A DNA stretch of 64,000 nucleotides, taken from Thinopyrum elongatum. Its lineage: Eukaryota > Streptophyta > Magnoliopsida > Poales > Poaceae. Below the pieces are notes generated by a model. It was not told the DNA's origin. It searched no databases and saw only the letters and a program-made list of their open reading frames with translations. Shown piece after piece: positions 34,600-45,911 of this stretch. The first letter of the stretch is position 1. Every line of letters begins with the position of its first letter. Where the stretch lies: NCBI GenBank assembly GCA_011799875.1, contig CM022299.1:30903996-30967995 (forward strand), written 5' to 3'. The translations under genes and the position numbers were made by a program.

Positions 34600-35524
34600 T
34601 CGAGTTACAAATATGAGCAACCGAACCAGTATCAAATACCCAGGCGCTACTACGAGCATTTGTAAGGTACACATCAGTAACATGTATATCAAATATACCT
34701 TTGTTCACTTTGCCATCCTTCTTATCCGCCAAGTATTTGGGGCAGTTCCGCTTCCAGTGACCATTTCCTTTGTAGTATAAGCACTCACTTTCAGGCTTTG
34801 GTCCAGCTTTGGGCTTCTTCACAGGAGCGGCAACTTGCTTGCCATTCTTCTTGAAGTTCCCTTTCTTTCCCTTGCCCTTTTTCTTGAAACTAGTGGTCTT
34901 GTTAACCATCAACACTTGAAGCTCCTTCTTGATTTCTACCTCCGCCGATTTCAGCATCGCGAAGAGCTCATGAATCATTTTAGTCATCCCTTGCATATTA
35001 TAGTTCATCACAAAGCCTTTGTAGCTTGGTGGTAGTGACTGAAGAACTCTGTCAATAACACTCTCAACTGGAAGATTAATTCCCAGCTGAGTCAAGTGGT
35101 TATGATACCCAGACATTTTGAGTATTTGTTCACTGACAGAACTGTTCTCCTCCATATTACCGCTATAGAACTTGTTGGAGACTTCATATCTCTCAACCCG
35201 AGCATTTGCTTGAAATATCAACTTCAGTTCTTGGAACATCTCATTTGCTCCGTGGCGTTCAAAACGTCTTTGAAGTCTCGGTTCCAGGCCGTAAAGCATG
35301 GCACTCTAAACTATTGAGTAGTCATCAGATCAAGCCTGCCAGACGTTCATAACATCTGTAGCAGGTCTGTCACCTAGCGGTGCATCAAGGACATAATTCT
35401 TCTGTGCAGCAATGAGCATAATCCTCAAGTTACGGACCCAGTCCGTGTAATTGCTACCATCATCTTTCAACTTAGCTTTCTCTAGGAACGCATTAAAATT
35501 CAAGGGAACGGTAGCACGGGCCAT
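34600..35524 (-). pseudogene. Angela gag and protease start, broken
   Basis: The start ATG is at 35524 (MARATVPLNFNAFLEKAKLK). Stops around 35300-35330 break it. 34577-35299 contains QELKLIFQANARVERYEVSN, a lysine-rich stretch and a zinc knuckle that reads CLYYKGNGHWKRNC. The second Cys of CX2CX4HX4C has become Tyr. The protease motif WVFDTGSVAHIC follows, with D-T-G intact. It would be particle protein plus protease in a live copy. Confidence 0.88.
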
Positions 35525-36772
35525 TGATCTACAACATAGATATGCAAAAACTATTAAGACTAAGTTCATGATAAATTTTAGTTCAAATAATCAAATTACT
35601 AATGAAATCCCACTTAAATCAACATCCCTCAAGTTGTATAAGTGATAGATGATCCAAATGAACTAACCCATGTCCGATCATCACGTGAGATGGTCAATGG
35701 TGAACATCTCTATGTTGATCATATCTACTATATGACTCACGTTCGACCTTTCGGTCTCCAGTGTTCCGAGACCATGTCTGTACATGCTAGGCTCATTAAA
35801 TTTAACCCAAGTATTTTGCATGTGCAAAACTGGCTTACACCCGTTGTATGTGAACGTTGAATCTATCACACCCGATCATCACAAGGTGCTTCGAAATGAC
35901 GAACTTTGGCAACGGTGAATACTCAGGGAGAACACTTTTATCTTGGAATTAAGTGAAGGGGTCATCTTATAATGCTACCATCGTTCTAAGCAAAATAAGA
36001 TGCATAAAGGATAAACATCACATGCAATAAAAAATATGTGACATGATATGGCCATCATCATCTTGTGCTTTTAATCTCCATCTCCAAAGCATCGGCATGA
36101 TCTCCATCATCACCGGCATGACACCTTGATGTCCATCGTAGCATCGGGGTCGTCTCGCCAACTATTGCTTCTACAACTATTGCTAACGCATAGCGATAAA
36201 GTAAAGCAATTACATGGCGCTTAAATGATTGACACGTAGGTCATACAATAATTAAAGACAACCCTAAGGATCCTGCCGGTTGTCGTACTCATCGACATGC
36301 AAGTCGTGAACTTATTACAAAATATGATCATCTCATACATCAACATATATCACATCATATCTTGACCATATCACATCACAACATGCCCTGCAAAAACAAG
36401 TTAGACGTCCTCTACTTTGTTGTTGCAAGTTTTACGTGGCTGCTACGGGCAACTAGCAAGAACCGTTCTTACCTACGCAAAACCACAACGGTGATTATCA
36501 AGTTTATTGTCTTAACCTTCTGCAAGGACCGGCCGTAGTCAAATTCGATTCAACTAAAGTAGGAGAAACAGACACCTGCCAGCCACCTTTATGCGAAACA
36601 TGTTGCATGTCAGTCGGTGGAACCGGTCTCATGTACGTGGACATGTAAGATTGGTCCGGGCCGCTTCATCCCACAATACCGCCGAATCAAAATAAGATGT
36701 TGGTGGTAAGCAGTATGAACATCACCGCCCACAACCCCTGTGTGTTCTACTCATGCATATCATCTACGCATA
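35525..36772 (-). other. Angela 5' leader
   Basis: This is the untranslated leader between the primer site and gag, with no gene. BARE-type elements have a similarly long leader. Confidence 0.7.
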
Positions 36773-36790
36773 GACCTGGCTCTGATGCCA
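36773..36790 (-). promoter_or_regulatory. Primer binding site of the Angela element (tRNA-iMet)
   Basis: On the minus strand TGGCATCAGAGCCAGGTC follows the LTR end after one base. The consensus is TGGTATCAGAGC, complementary to initiator tRNA-Met; one base differs. Confidence 0.85.
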
Positions 36791-36791
36791 C

Positions 36792-38506
36792 TGTTGGGGA
36801 ACGTTGCATGGAAAAAAAATACGCACACGCAAGATCTATCCATGGAGATGCATAGCTATGAGAGGGGAGAGCATCTACATACACTTGTAGATCGCTAAGC
36901 GGGAGTGTTTATCAACGCGGTTGATGTAGTCATACACCTTCAGGATCCGTCCCGATCAGTACCAAACGTACGGCACCTCCACGTTCAGCACACGTTCAGC
37001 TCGATGACGTTCTCGCCTTCTTGATCCAGTAAGAGAGGAGAAGTAGTAGATGAGTTCCGGCAGCACGACGGCGTGGTGACGGTGGTGGTGAAGAACAATT
37101 TCCGCAGGGCTTCGCCAAGCACAACGAAAACTATGATGGACGATAAACTAGAGGGGGCGGGGTTGCTGGCACACGGCTTGGTGAATCTTGATGTCTTCCG
37201 GGTGCTAGACATGTCCCTCTATTTATATGTTGAGCCCTGGGGTCGTTTCTTGGAGAAAGAGCCTCCTCAAAGTTGGTTTAGCCCACAAGGCAAGAGTGCT
37301 TCTCGGACTCCAGGACCAGACGCTAGGGTCCTCGATGTCTGGCCCCAGACGCCAGGGTCCCTGGCGTCTGGCCCCTGGCCTCCACAAAACTTCCATTTGC
37401 ACCTTCCTAAAGCCCTGTGGGCTTTACCCCTTGGCCCAAATAAAGTGTTCTCGCACCAGAACATTTCGGGAAACATCCGAAACCCCTTCCGGTGAATTCC
37501 GGAACCCTTCCGGAGACCAAACACTATTATCCCATATATCAATCTTTACCTCCGGACTATTCCAGAGCTCCTCGTCAAGTCCGTGATCTCATCTGGGACT
37601 CCGAACAACATTCGGTCACCAACATACATAACTCATATAATACTATATCGTCAACGAACGTTAAGCGTGCGGACCCTACGGGTTCGAGAATGATGTAGAC
37701 ATGACCGAGACGCTTCTCAGGTCAATAACCAATAGCGGGACCTGGATGTCCATATTGGTTCCTACATATTCTACGAAGATCTTTATCGGTCGAACCTTTA
37801 TGACAACATACATAGTTCCCTTTATCTGTAGGTATGTTATTTGCCCGAGATTCGATCGTCGGTATCTCCAAACCTAGTTCAATCTCGTTACCGGCAAGTC
37901 TCTTTACTCGTTCTGTAATACATCATCTCGTAACTAACTTCTTGGTCACTTTGCTTGCAAGCTTCTTGTGATGTTGTTTTACCGAGAGGGCCCAGAGATA
38001 CCTCTCCGTCATACAGAGTGACAAATCCCAATCTCAATTCATGCCAACTCAACAGAAACCTTCGGAGATACCTGTAGAGCATCTTTATGATCACCCAGTT
38101 ACGTTGTGACGTTTGATAGCACACAAGGTATTCCTCCGATATCCGGGAGTTGCATGATCTCATGGTCGAAGGAATATGTATTTGACATTAAGAAAGTAGT
38201 AGCAATAAACTGAACGATCATATGCTAAGCTAACGGATGGGCCTTGTCCATCATATCATTCTTCTAATTATGTGATCCCGTTATCAATTGACAACTCATG
38301 TCTATGGTCAGGAAACCTTAACCATCTTTTGATCAACGAGCTAGTCTAGTAGAGGCATACTAGGGACTTGGTATTTGCTTATATATTCACACATGTATTT
38401 AAGTTTCCAATCAATACAATTCTAGCATGAATAATAAACCATTATCATGATTAAGGAAATATAATTATAACCACTTTATTATTGCCTCTAGGGCATATTT
38501 CCAACA
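36792..38506 (-). repeat. Angela 5' LTR, complete
   Basis: 1715 bp, from TGTTGGAAATATGCCC (minus strand, at 38506) to the end CGTTCCCCAACA at 36792. The length fits Angela/WIS/BARE LTRs. The target copy next to it would be TCTAA (38507-38511); the partner was lost at the other end. Confidence 0.92.
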
Positions 38507-38512
38507 TCTAAT

Positions 38513-39633
38513 GCTGTGAGTTCTGCTTCCATAGTCGATCTCTTTAAGATCATCTGCTTGCAAGATTTCTAGGAAACAGCACCACCACCAAGTGTGAAGA
38601 CATATCCACTTGTGGCTTTCATCTCATCAGCATCAGATATCCAATTCGAATCACTATACCCCTCAAGTACCGTTGGGTACCCAGAATAGTGAATTCCGTA
38701 GTTCACAGTACCTTGTAAATAACGCATGACTCGTTCAACGGCATGCCAATGCACATCTCCCGGATTGAAAACAAACCGGCTTAGTTTGCATGCAGCAAAT
38801 GAGATGTCAGGACGAGTAGCACAAGCTAGGTACATGAGTGAACCATCCACTTGAGAATATCTCAATTGATCTACAGCCATGCCTTCAAACTTTCGAATCC
38901 GCACGCTAGGATCATATGGTGTTACAGAAGGTTTGCAGTCCAAATATCCAAAATGGCTCAAAATCTTCTCAACATAGTGGGATTGCAAAAGTGTAATTCC
39001 ACCCTAATTATCTCTCAGTAGCTTGATGTTCAAGATAACATCAGCCATGCCTAGGTCATTCATCTCAAAGTTATGAGATAGAAAAGCCTTAACCTCCTCA
39101 ATGACTTTGAGGTGGGTCCCAAATATCAGTATGTCATCGACATACACACACAGTATAACTCCTTCGCCACCACCATAGCGATAGTATACACATTTGTCAG
39201 CTTCGTTAACAACAAAGCCAGGAGATGTCAAAGTTGTATTAAACTTCTCATGCCATTGCTTAGGCGCTTGTTTCAGGCCATACAAAGATTTCACTAGCTT
39301 GCACACCTTTCTTTCCTGACCATTTACTACAAAGCCATCTGACTGTTGCATGTAAATTTCCTCGTCTAGCTCTCCGTTAAGGAAAGTTGTCTTAACGTCC
39401 ATCTGATGAACGAGAAGACCATGCGAGGCAGCCAAAGCGAGTAACACTCGAATGGTTGTCAGTCTAGCCACAGGTGAGTAAGTATCAAAGAAATCCTCTT
39501 CTTCTTTCTGGGTATAACCCTTGGCCACAAGTCTAGCCTTGTACTTCTCAACAGTATCATCGGGCCTAAGCTTCCTTTTGAACACCCACTTACATCCCAA
39601 TGGTTCGCAACCATAAGGACGATCAGTGATCTC
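38513..39633 (-). pseudogene. Outer copia reverse transcriptase and RNase H start
   Basis: At 39004-39600 the frame has GCKWVFKRKL, YKARLVAKGYTQKEEEDFFD, VHQMDVKTTFLNGELDEEIY and the catalytic LCVYVDDILIFGT. A stop near 39001 precedes QSHYVEKILSHFGYLDCKPS at 38569-38988, which goes through the connection to TSGYVFTLGGGAVS, a stop, and STMEAELTAL, where Angela cuts the gene. A nonsense codon near 39634 separates it from the integrase. Confidence 0.88.
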
Positions 39634-41240
39634 TCATGTCCCGTTAGCCAAGATAGAATCCATCTTGCTACGGACCGTATCCTTCCAGTAGTCAGCATCC
39701 GGAGATGCATAAGCTTCTGAAATGGAACTGGGAGTGTGATCATCCACGAGGTACACGAGGAAATCATCACCAAAAGACTTTGCAGACCTTTGTCTCTTAC
39801 TCCTAACAGGAGCTTCCTCGTCATCCTCCGATGAACTTTCATCACTTTTGTGTTCATAATATTCCATCGGAATGGCAAGTTCAGGAGTCCAATCAGATTC
39901 CAGTCTAGAAGTGCTTTGCATATCTCTCATGGGAAAAATATCCTCAAGGAATGTAGCATCCTTATACTCTATAATTGTACCGACCTTCTGGTCAGGTACC
40001 TCAGATTTCACTACTAGAAATCTATAGCCAACGCTATTCTTAGTGTAGCCCAAATTAACGCATTCCACGGTCTTTGGACCAAGCTTACACTTTTTGGGGA
40101 TCGGCACATTGACTTTCGCCAAACAGCCCCAAGCGCGCAAGTAAGAGAGTGTAGTTCTTTTCTTTTCCCATTGCTCATAAGGGGCAGTCTCATTATCCTT
40201 CGCGGGAACTTTATTCAGGACATGACATGATGTCAATACAGCCTCCCCCCACCATGCCTTGGATAAACCCAATGTATCTAACATGGCGTTAACCAAATTT
40301 GTTAGAGTGCAGTTTTTCTGTTCAACAACCCCGTTTGACTGGGGTGAATAGGGAGGCGTCCTCCCATGAATGATACCATGTTCCGCAGAGAATAAATCGA
40401 ACTCACTAGAAAAATACTCTCCACCACGATCAGACCGGACTCGTTTTATTTTCTTCTCAAGTTGGTTCTCAACTTCTGCTTTATAAATTTTAAAGTGGTG
40501 TAGAGCCTCATCCTTAGTATTTAGCAAATACACATAACAAAATCTAATGGAATCATCAATCAAAGTCATGAAATATTCCTTTCCACCTTTAGTCAACACA
40601 CCATTCATCTCGCGCAGATCTGAATGTATGAGCTCTAGTGGTGCCAAGTGTCTCTCCCTCGCGGGCTTATGAGGCTTACGGGGTTGCTTAGCTTGCACAC
40701 ACGCATGGCACTTAGAGCCTTTGGCTAAACTAAAACTCGAGATTAAATCCATTTTAGCTAGCCGCGTAATACAACCGAAATTTATGTGACAAAGACATGA
40801 ATGCCAAACCTCAGATTCGTTCACATTAGAATGAATTTGGTTCACAACTTTATTACAGAAATCCTCCAAGGAAAGGCGGAACAAACCACCACAATCATAT
40901 CCTTTTTCCAACAAATAGTCCATACCGAGATACGACTACTTTGTTGGACTCAAATACTAACTTAGACCCTTCTTTGCATAGAAGGGAGCCACTAACGAGA
41001 TTCTTCTTGATGGCGGGGACATGCTGCACGTTCTTTAGTTGCACGATCTTTCCCGAAGTAAACTTCAGATCTACCATGCCAACACCATGAACAGAAGCAT
41101 GCGAGCCATTCCCCATCCGGACGGAACAATCTCATGCGACCTGGTAAGAAGAAAACAAAGACACATCAGTACACACATGAATATTGGCCCTAGTGTCAAC
41201 CCACCAATCGGTGGACTAACAAACTAAAAGTATGGTAAAC
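39634..41240 (-). pseudogene. Outer copia protease and integrase
   Basis: The integrase frame (39634-40923) carries WHSCLCHINF and CHACVQAKQ, and the catalytic residues in LIHSDLREM, VRSDRGGEY and NGVVEQKN. It continues to the linker with EDDEEAPVRSKRQRSAK. The protease region lies at about 40900-41210. Its active site reads WWVDTRANIHVC: the D-T-G has become D-T-R by a GGG to AGG change. A stop after the active-site region separates the pieces. Confidence 0.87.
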
Positions 41241-41274
41241 ATATTACCATGCCCAGATGCCTCATCATTGTTGC

Positions 41275-41975
41275 TCAGAGTGACATTGATAGACTTGTAG
41301 TCCTGTCCTGGCTTCTTGTACTTGTTTGGACACTTATTTGCCCAATGTTCCTCTGAACCACAAGTAAAGCAGCCATCTCTCTTTTTGTCTTTCTTCTTAA
41401 CATTCTTCTTGAAGGTAGCATTCTGCTGGACAGTGTTCTTTCCTCTGCCCCATTCACGTGTGAGTCCTTTGCTCTTGAGTTCTGCTCAACACTTAGATGA
41501 CCGATGACAAACTTGTCCGGTAACTCACACTTCAGGAGCTCCAGCTCCTTAGCGATGCATTGTATCTCATGGGCCTGGTCCAATACAGAACGGTTATCAA
41601 CCATTTTGTAATCATGCAACTGCCCCTTTCACGTGTAAGTCCTTTGCTCTCGAGTTCTGCTCAACACTTAGATGACCGATGACAAACTTGTCCGGTAACT
41701 CACACTTCAGGAGCTCCAGCTCCTTAGCAATGCATTGTATCTCATGGGTCTGGTCCAATACAGAACGATTATCAATCATTTTGTAATCATGGAACTGCTT
41801 CATAGCATACAATTCACTCCCAGTATCGGTTGCGTCGAACTTAGCTTCGAGCGCATCCCACAAGTTTTTGGCAACACGCATATGGAGATACGCGTCAACC
41901 AAGTTGTCTCCGATCACAGTAAGGACGGCTCCCACAAAAATGGTGGTTGCCTCCCTAAATGCATTCTCCTGTTTT
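41275..41975 (-). pseudogene. Outer copia gag, truncated and internally duplicated
   Basis: Coding starts abruptly at the LTR edge with QENAFREATTIFVGAVL; the usual N-terminus and the primer site are missing. The segment from DYKMIDNRSVLDQ to VEQNSRAKD occurs twice (41630-41800 and 41450-41620). The zinc knuckle, in another frame near 41330-41375, is intact: CFTCGSEEHWANKC. Part of the normal region between the gag core and the knuckle is missing. Confidence 0.8.
41450..41800. repeat. Tandem duplication in the copia gag
   Basis: Two copies of about 170-175 bp are nearly identical, both containing GATGACCGATGACAAACTTG. They differ at a few bases. Confidence 0.85.
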
Positions 41976-41980
41976 TGAAT

Positions 41981-42390
41981 TGTTGGAAATATTAGCACTT
42001 TTCCGACTAATCTAATCCACGAGTATACAGTAAACATGGCAAATACGGTATGCATCTCATACCGATACCTACATCTATGAACAGCATATATACGGCCAGC
42101 ACATGTACTAGAATTGTAAACTTGTAATAAGCTTCGGCTCGGCTCATTCCCGCAACCCGCAGCGCACGCATGACGAGGTGGGCGGCGGAGGAGGAGTGCG
42201 CGTGTACAGCTCCTCTTCCCAAGCTCTCAATGGCATGTGGTACAGCAGCCCTTATAAAGAGGTCTCACTCTCACTCCACTAGCAGTATGGTACTAAATTT
42301 CTCACCACTTACTATGCACTTTAAATGAGACTTAGAGATTAACCAGGGGTTATTGTCTTATATGGGCCTAAGCCCATCTATAATCCATCA
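41981..42390 (-). repeat. 5' LTR of the outer copia element
   Basis: On the minus strand it starts TGATGGATTATAGATGGGC at 42390 and ends TAATATTTCCAACA at 41981, 410 bp. It has a TATA-like TTTATAAG complement near 42250. The adjacent base string GGTTA (42391-42395) is the likely target copy; the other copy is outside the window. Confidence 0.75.
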
Positions 42391-42789
42391 GGTTAGAGAT
42401 GATGCCACTTTGGTATTTCGGCACACTGATAGAAGAAAACATGGTGTGTTCTTCGTGTGAATCCTTTCGTCTCGCCTTCTTCCTATGCTCTCATCTTGTG
42501 ATCCGCTCCTCTCTGTTGCTCGAGGCGATTGCATTAATGGAGGAATGCGTGGGGACTGCGGACTAGGCGATCCGCTCCTCTCCGTTGTCTTCCTCTGCCC
42601 TCCAACCGAGAACGGAGACGGCTCTCCCGTAGTCCCGTCTCTGTGCTTGGAGAATTGATCGAGTACGTCAAAGCAAACTCACCGACGGCGACCAGAGGTG
42701 CGTTTTCTGGTTACGCGTTATCAATCTTGGTTGCATTTCCATCTTTTCCGCATGGTTGATGACGATCTTGCTCGTTACGTGTCCATCAC
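42391..42789 (+). other. Upstream region of the F-box gene
   Basis: There is no gene. It carries a GC-rich stretch with CTCCTCTC repeats and a 5' untranslated candidate. I did not identify a reliable TATA box. Confidence 0.4.
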
Positions 42790-44647
42790 ATGCTCGGCAG
42801 CTGCTGCGCGGGCAACCTGTTCGACGGAATGGTTGACAGCAAGACGGTGGCTGTAGCTGGCGGCAACGACCGCTTCCAGGACCTCCCGGAACATGTGCAC
42901 GAGCTGCTTCTGTCATTCCTGCCCTTGCAAGACGCTGTGAGGACGTCCGTCCTAGCTCGCCGCTGGCGCACCCTCTGGAAATCCGTGGCATCCCTGCGCT
43001 TCGATGCTTCTCAGTTTGAGAGTGCCCAGGCTCTCAACAATTTTGCTAGTAAGCTGCTGGAGCACCGTGACCGAACCGTGCCTCTTCGTGAATGTCGTAT
43101 CATCTCCTATCAGGATGGTGCAGAAGATGAGGCTCTTTGTGATCTTGAATCGTGGGTCCAGTATGCCTTCTCGTGTCAAGTTTCGGTGCTTCGAATCGAA
43201 TCCTTGGGTCCTCGTCGTTCTGATTTTTTGTTGTCCAACAACAGTGTCATCTCCAAGTACTTGACTATATTAGAACTTTTTTGCTTGGAGTTTGCCGGAA
43301 ACCCCCTTGATCTTTTCATCTGCCAGGCTCTGCGGGTGTTAGAGATAGATCACTGTTCTGTCAACCTTGGGGATGTCTTGCCCAAGTCTTTACGACATCT
43401 GAAAACAAGAAGTTCAAGACTTTTTTCCAGGCATAAACCACAGAGTGGTCTTTCTGCTCTAGGTCTTGTTACCTTTGAACTAGTTGACCCTCAGGGGTGG
43501 ACTCCTTTGCTTGAGAACCTGCCATCATTGGTAAAATCATTTATCAGGCTTAGCTGCTTTTGCAAAGATGCTTGTGATAATGTGAAATACCTCGGGGATT
43601 GTTGTGACAAATCATGTTACGGATGCTATGGTGAAGATGATCGTTGTGTGCTTCTCAAAGGTTTGTCAGGCACTACGAATTTGGAGCTGATAAGTCAATA
43701 TTCTATGGTATGTTTTTTTTTGCGAACTACTCGTGTAGATTTTTCATCCAACATTGCATCCTTGTATCAAATATCAGTGAATCAAAGCATGCATGTTAAA
43801 CTTGTTCCTAATGTTCAATTGCATGTTTTTCACGAATCCATTTTTTTCGTCATCATGTTTCTATGCAGACATCTCTCATGATTGTGTTGTGAAGATGGCC
43901 GTCACTATAAATTATTGCTAGTCAATACTTCTGAAATCTCGTACTATACAGAAGCATATGTTTAAGATGATTTTGCGAGCCATATTGGTTTATGTAACAC
44001 TAAGGGCGGTATGGCTTAATAAATATTTGCTTTCGAGCAAACCAAAAACTTGTAAAGTCTGATTTGTGTATCTCTCTATCTGTTCACTAGTGATTACTTA
44101 GAAAATAGAACTCAAGCAATCTTATTCAACTCAGTACTATTGAATCATGTCTTTTGAAGTTTTAACTTTAATTATTCTTTTATTTCTCTGTGCTTTGTTA
44201 AGATTTTCAGAAAGGACTTGAGATGGTGCCCATGTTTAGCAAGTTAAAAACGTTGGTGCTGAACGAGTGGTGTCTGACTGCAAACTTTAGTGGACTACTT
44301 CACTTTCTTCAGCACTCACCAATTCTAGAAAAGCTTACCCTTCAACTTCCATCTCGCAAGGTATATGTTTTTTCATATACGATAGCTTTTGTCGCTGAAG
44401 GTAACATGTACAGCTGATCCATTTAAGTAAAATCTTTTGTTTGCGACAGGATTTTGACATCGGATCAAGTGGAAGTTACAACCCAACGGAATATTTCTTG
44501 GTGTCGAAACATCTCAAGGTGGTCGAAATCCATTGTAGCAAGGAGGATGAATGGATTTGTCAAATTGTGAATATCCTTGGTAGTCATGGAGTAACTTCTG
44601 CGCAAATTAGCATCAAACATGATTCTTGGAGTTCTTTCAGTAAGTAA
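42790..44647 (+). CDS. F-box/FBD-LRR protein gene
   Basis: Exon 1 is 42790-43707, exon 2 44211-44360, exon 3 44450-44647 (stop). Junctions: ATG|GTATGT and TTTTCAG|AAAGG; GCAAG|GTATAT and GACAG|GATTTT. All introns are phase 0. Start could be 42790 or 42829 (MVDSKTVAVAGG). The F-box is FQDLPEHVHELLLSFLPLQD and following AVRTSVLARRWRTLWKS, about residues 29-65. Leucine-rich repeats follow, and the FBD-like end has YFLVSKHLKVVEIHC. F-box proteins bind SKP1 in SCF ubiquitin ligases; the substrate is unknown. A donor-like GTAAGT at the end of exon 3 may lead to a further exon near 45235. An indel in exon 2 is discussed in the findings. It may be functional or recently decayed. Confidence 0.75.
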
Positions 44648-44731
44648 CTAATACTACAATTTGCTGATGTTTATGTAGTCTGCATGTGTCATCAAAATCA
44701 AAAAGAAGTAAACTTAATGGACATTAAACTA

Positions 44732-44854
44732 CTCCCTCCGTCCCAAAATTCTTGTCTTAGATTTGTCTAAATGCGGATGTATCAAGTCACGTTTTAGTAT
44801 TAGATACATCCGTATCTAGACAAATTTAAGACAAGAATTTTGGGACGGAGGGAG
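44732..44854. mobile_element. Stowaway MITE (Tc1/mariner), 123 bp
   Basis: The ends CTCCCTCCGTCCCAAAATTC and its complement form long inverted repeats, with TA on both sides (44730-44731 and 44855-44856). It lies just downstream of exon 3 of the F-box gene. Confidence 0.95.
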
Positions 44855-44856
44855 TA

Positions 44857-45911
44857 TATGGTAAATTGAGAGATTAAAAAAGTCTATTAGAATTTTGTAT
44901 GATATCAACATTACATATTTTATTGAAAATGTGATTTGGCCAAAGCAAGTGACATATTGTACTAAAAATGTGATTAGGCCAAAGCAAGTGAGAAAAGGAA
45001 ACTAGGCAAATAAAGAATGTGAGGTGTTTTTCACTATTTAGTTGAAACGGATCATTTAATAGCTTATCTTTCCAGTATCTGCATAGTGAGATCAAGTTGT
45101 ACGATGACCCACTCTTCCAGAACAATTTCTTATGCAGTATTTGTTTGACTTGAGTGCCGGTTGCTATCGACAGTACCTTCTCATGTTTTAGTATGCACTT
45201 TCATGTGCTCATTGCGTCCTATATGGTTTACGCAGGGTTCAGTTTCGAGCAGCCAAAGTAGATGTCCCTGAATTAATCTTGGCAGCATGAGGTTGTTGTG
45301 TTTCATCTACCTGGATCGTGTGCATGTCCCTGATCCATTCATATGAAGGACAGACTCCCGTTGAGATGCAATTTGAATAGGTTCAAATGTCGCTGTAGTG
45401 ATGTTGCACTATTGCCCGGTGTCAGGCCTCAACTGATTTACCTATTGAAGGCCTATGATCTATGTATATGTTTCAGCAACTTGTATGTCTAGCTTAACTT
45501 GTGTAAAATGGTACCTGTTCCATGTTTCAGCAACCTGTATATCTAGCTTAACTTGTGTAAAATGGTGTCTGTTCTGTTATATCGAGTAAACTTTTATGAC
45601 GCCAGGTGTACTGCTTTAGTTTTTTTGTGGTGATTACTTGGTTTCTTCGCTTAACATGTTTGGCAATGCGTACACTTTTCTAAGCATGCTTGATCCGTTC
45701 TACGAGACCTGAATGAGATTGATGTTCTTGCCATTTGTTATATTAGTGGTTCAACACTTCCATTTGTGACCATTATAATACCAAGATACAATTAGTCTAC
45801 TCCATTTTCTGCTAACAATGGTGGATACATGCTATGTTTGTAGAATACACGTGTTTGATATTTCTGTCCGAGTGATATTATTAAGAACTATGTTCTGAAT
45901 GAAGTTTGCAG
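44857..45911 (+). other. Downstream region of the F-box gene
   Basis: It contains the possible last exon start (TTACGCAG near 45230) and probable 3' untranslated sequence. A 54-bp imperfect tandem duplication lies at 45468-45575 (ATGTTTCAGCAAC in both copies). No other gene. Confidence 0.4.

Larger units (their letters stand above)
6660..38506 (-). mobile_element. Angela/BARE-like Ty1-copia element, minus strand, twice interrupted
   Basis: The 5' LTR is 36792-38506, the tRNA-Met primer site 36773-36790, gag 34600-35524, protease and integrase 33202-34599, RT and part of RNase H 22365-23599, the rest of RNase H 7815-8201, the polypurine tract just above 7781, and the truncated 3' LTR 6660-7781. 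Two gypsy elements (8207-22359 and 23605-33201) split it. The coding frame carries several stops and frameshifts, so it is dead. It sits inside the RNase H gene of an older copia element. Confidence 0.9.
38507..42390 (-). mobile_element. Outer Ty1-copia element, minus strand, 5' part
   Basis: It contains the 5' LTR (41981-42390), damaged gag, protease, integrase, RT and the beginning of RNase H, where Angela is inserted. The primer site and the first part of gag are missing. The remaining RNase H and 3' LTR would lie left of Angela; only an LTR relic (1-79) is seen there. Confidence 0.85.

Noticed and set aside
44857..45125. Minus-strand frame with repeated LLWPNHIF
   Set aside because: It is a translation of a short duplicated sequence (GTGATT.GGCCAAAGCAAGTGA) and lacks coding support.
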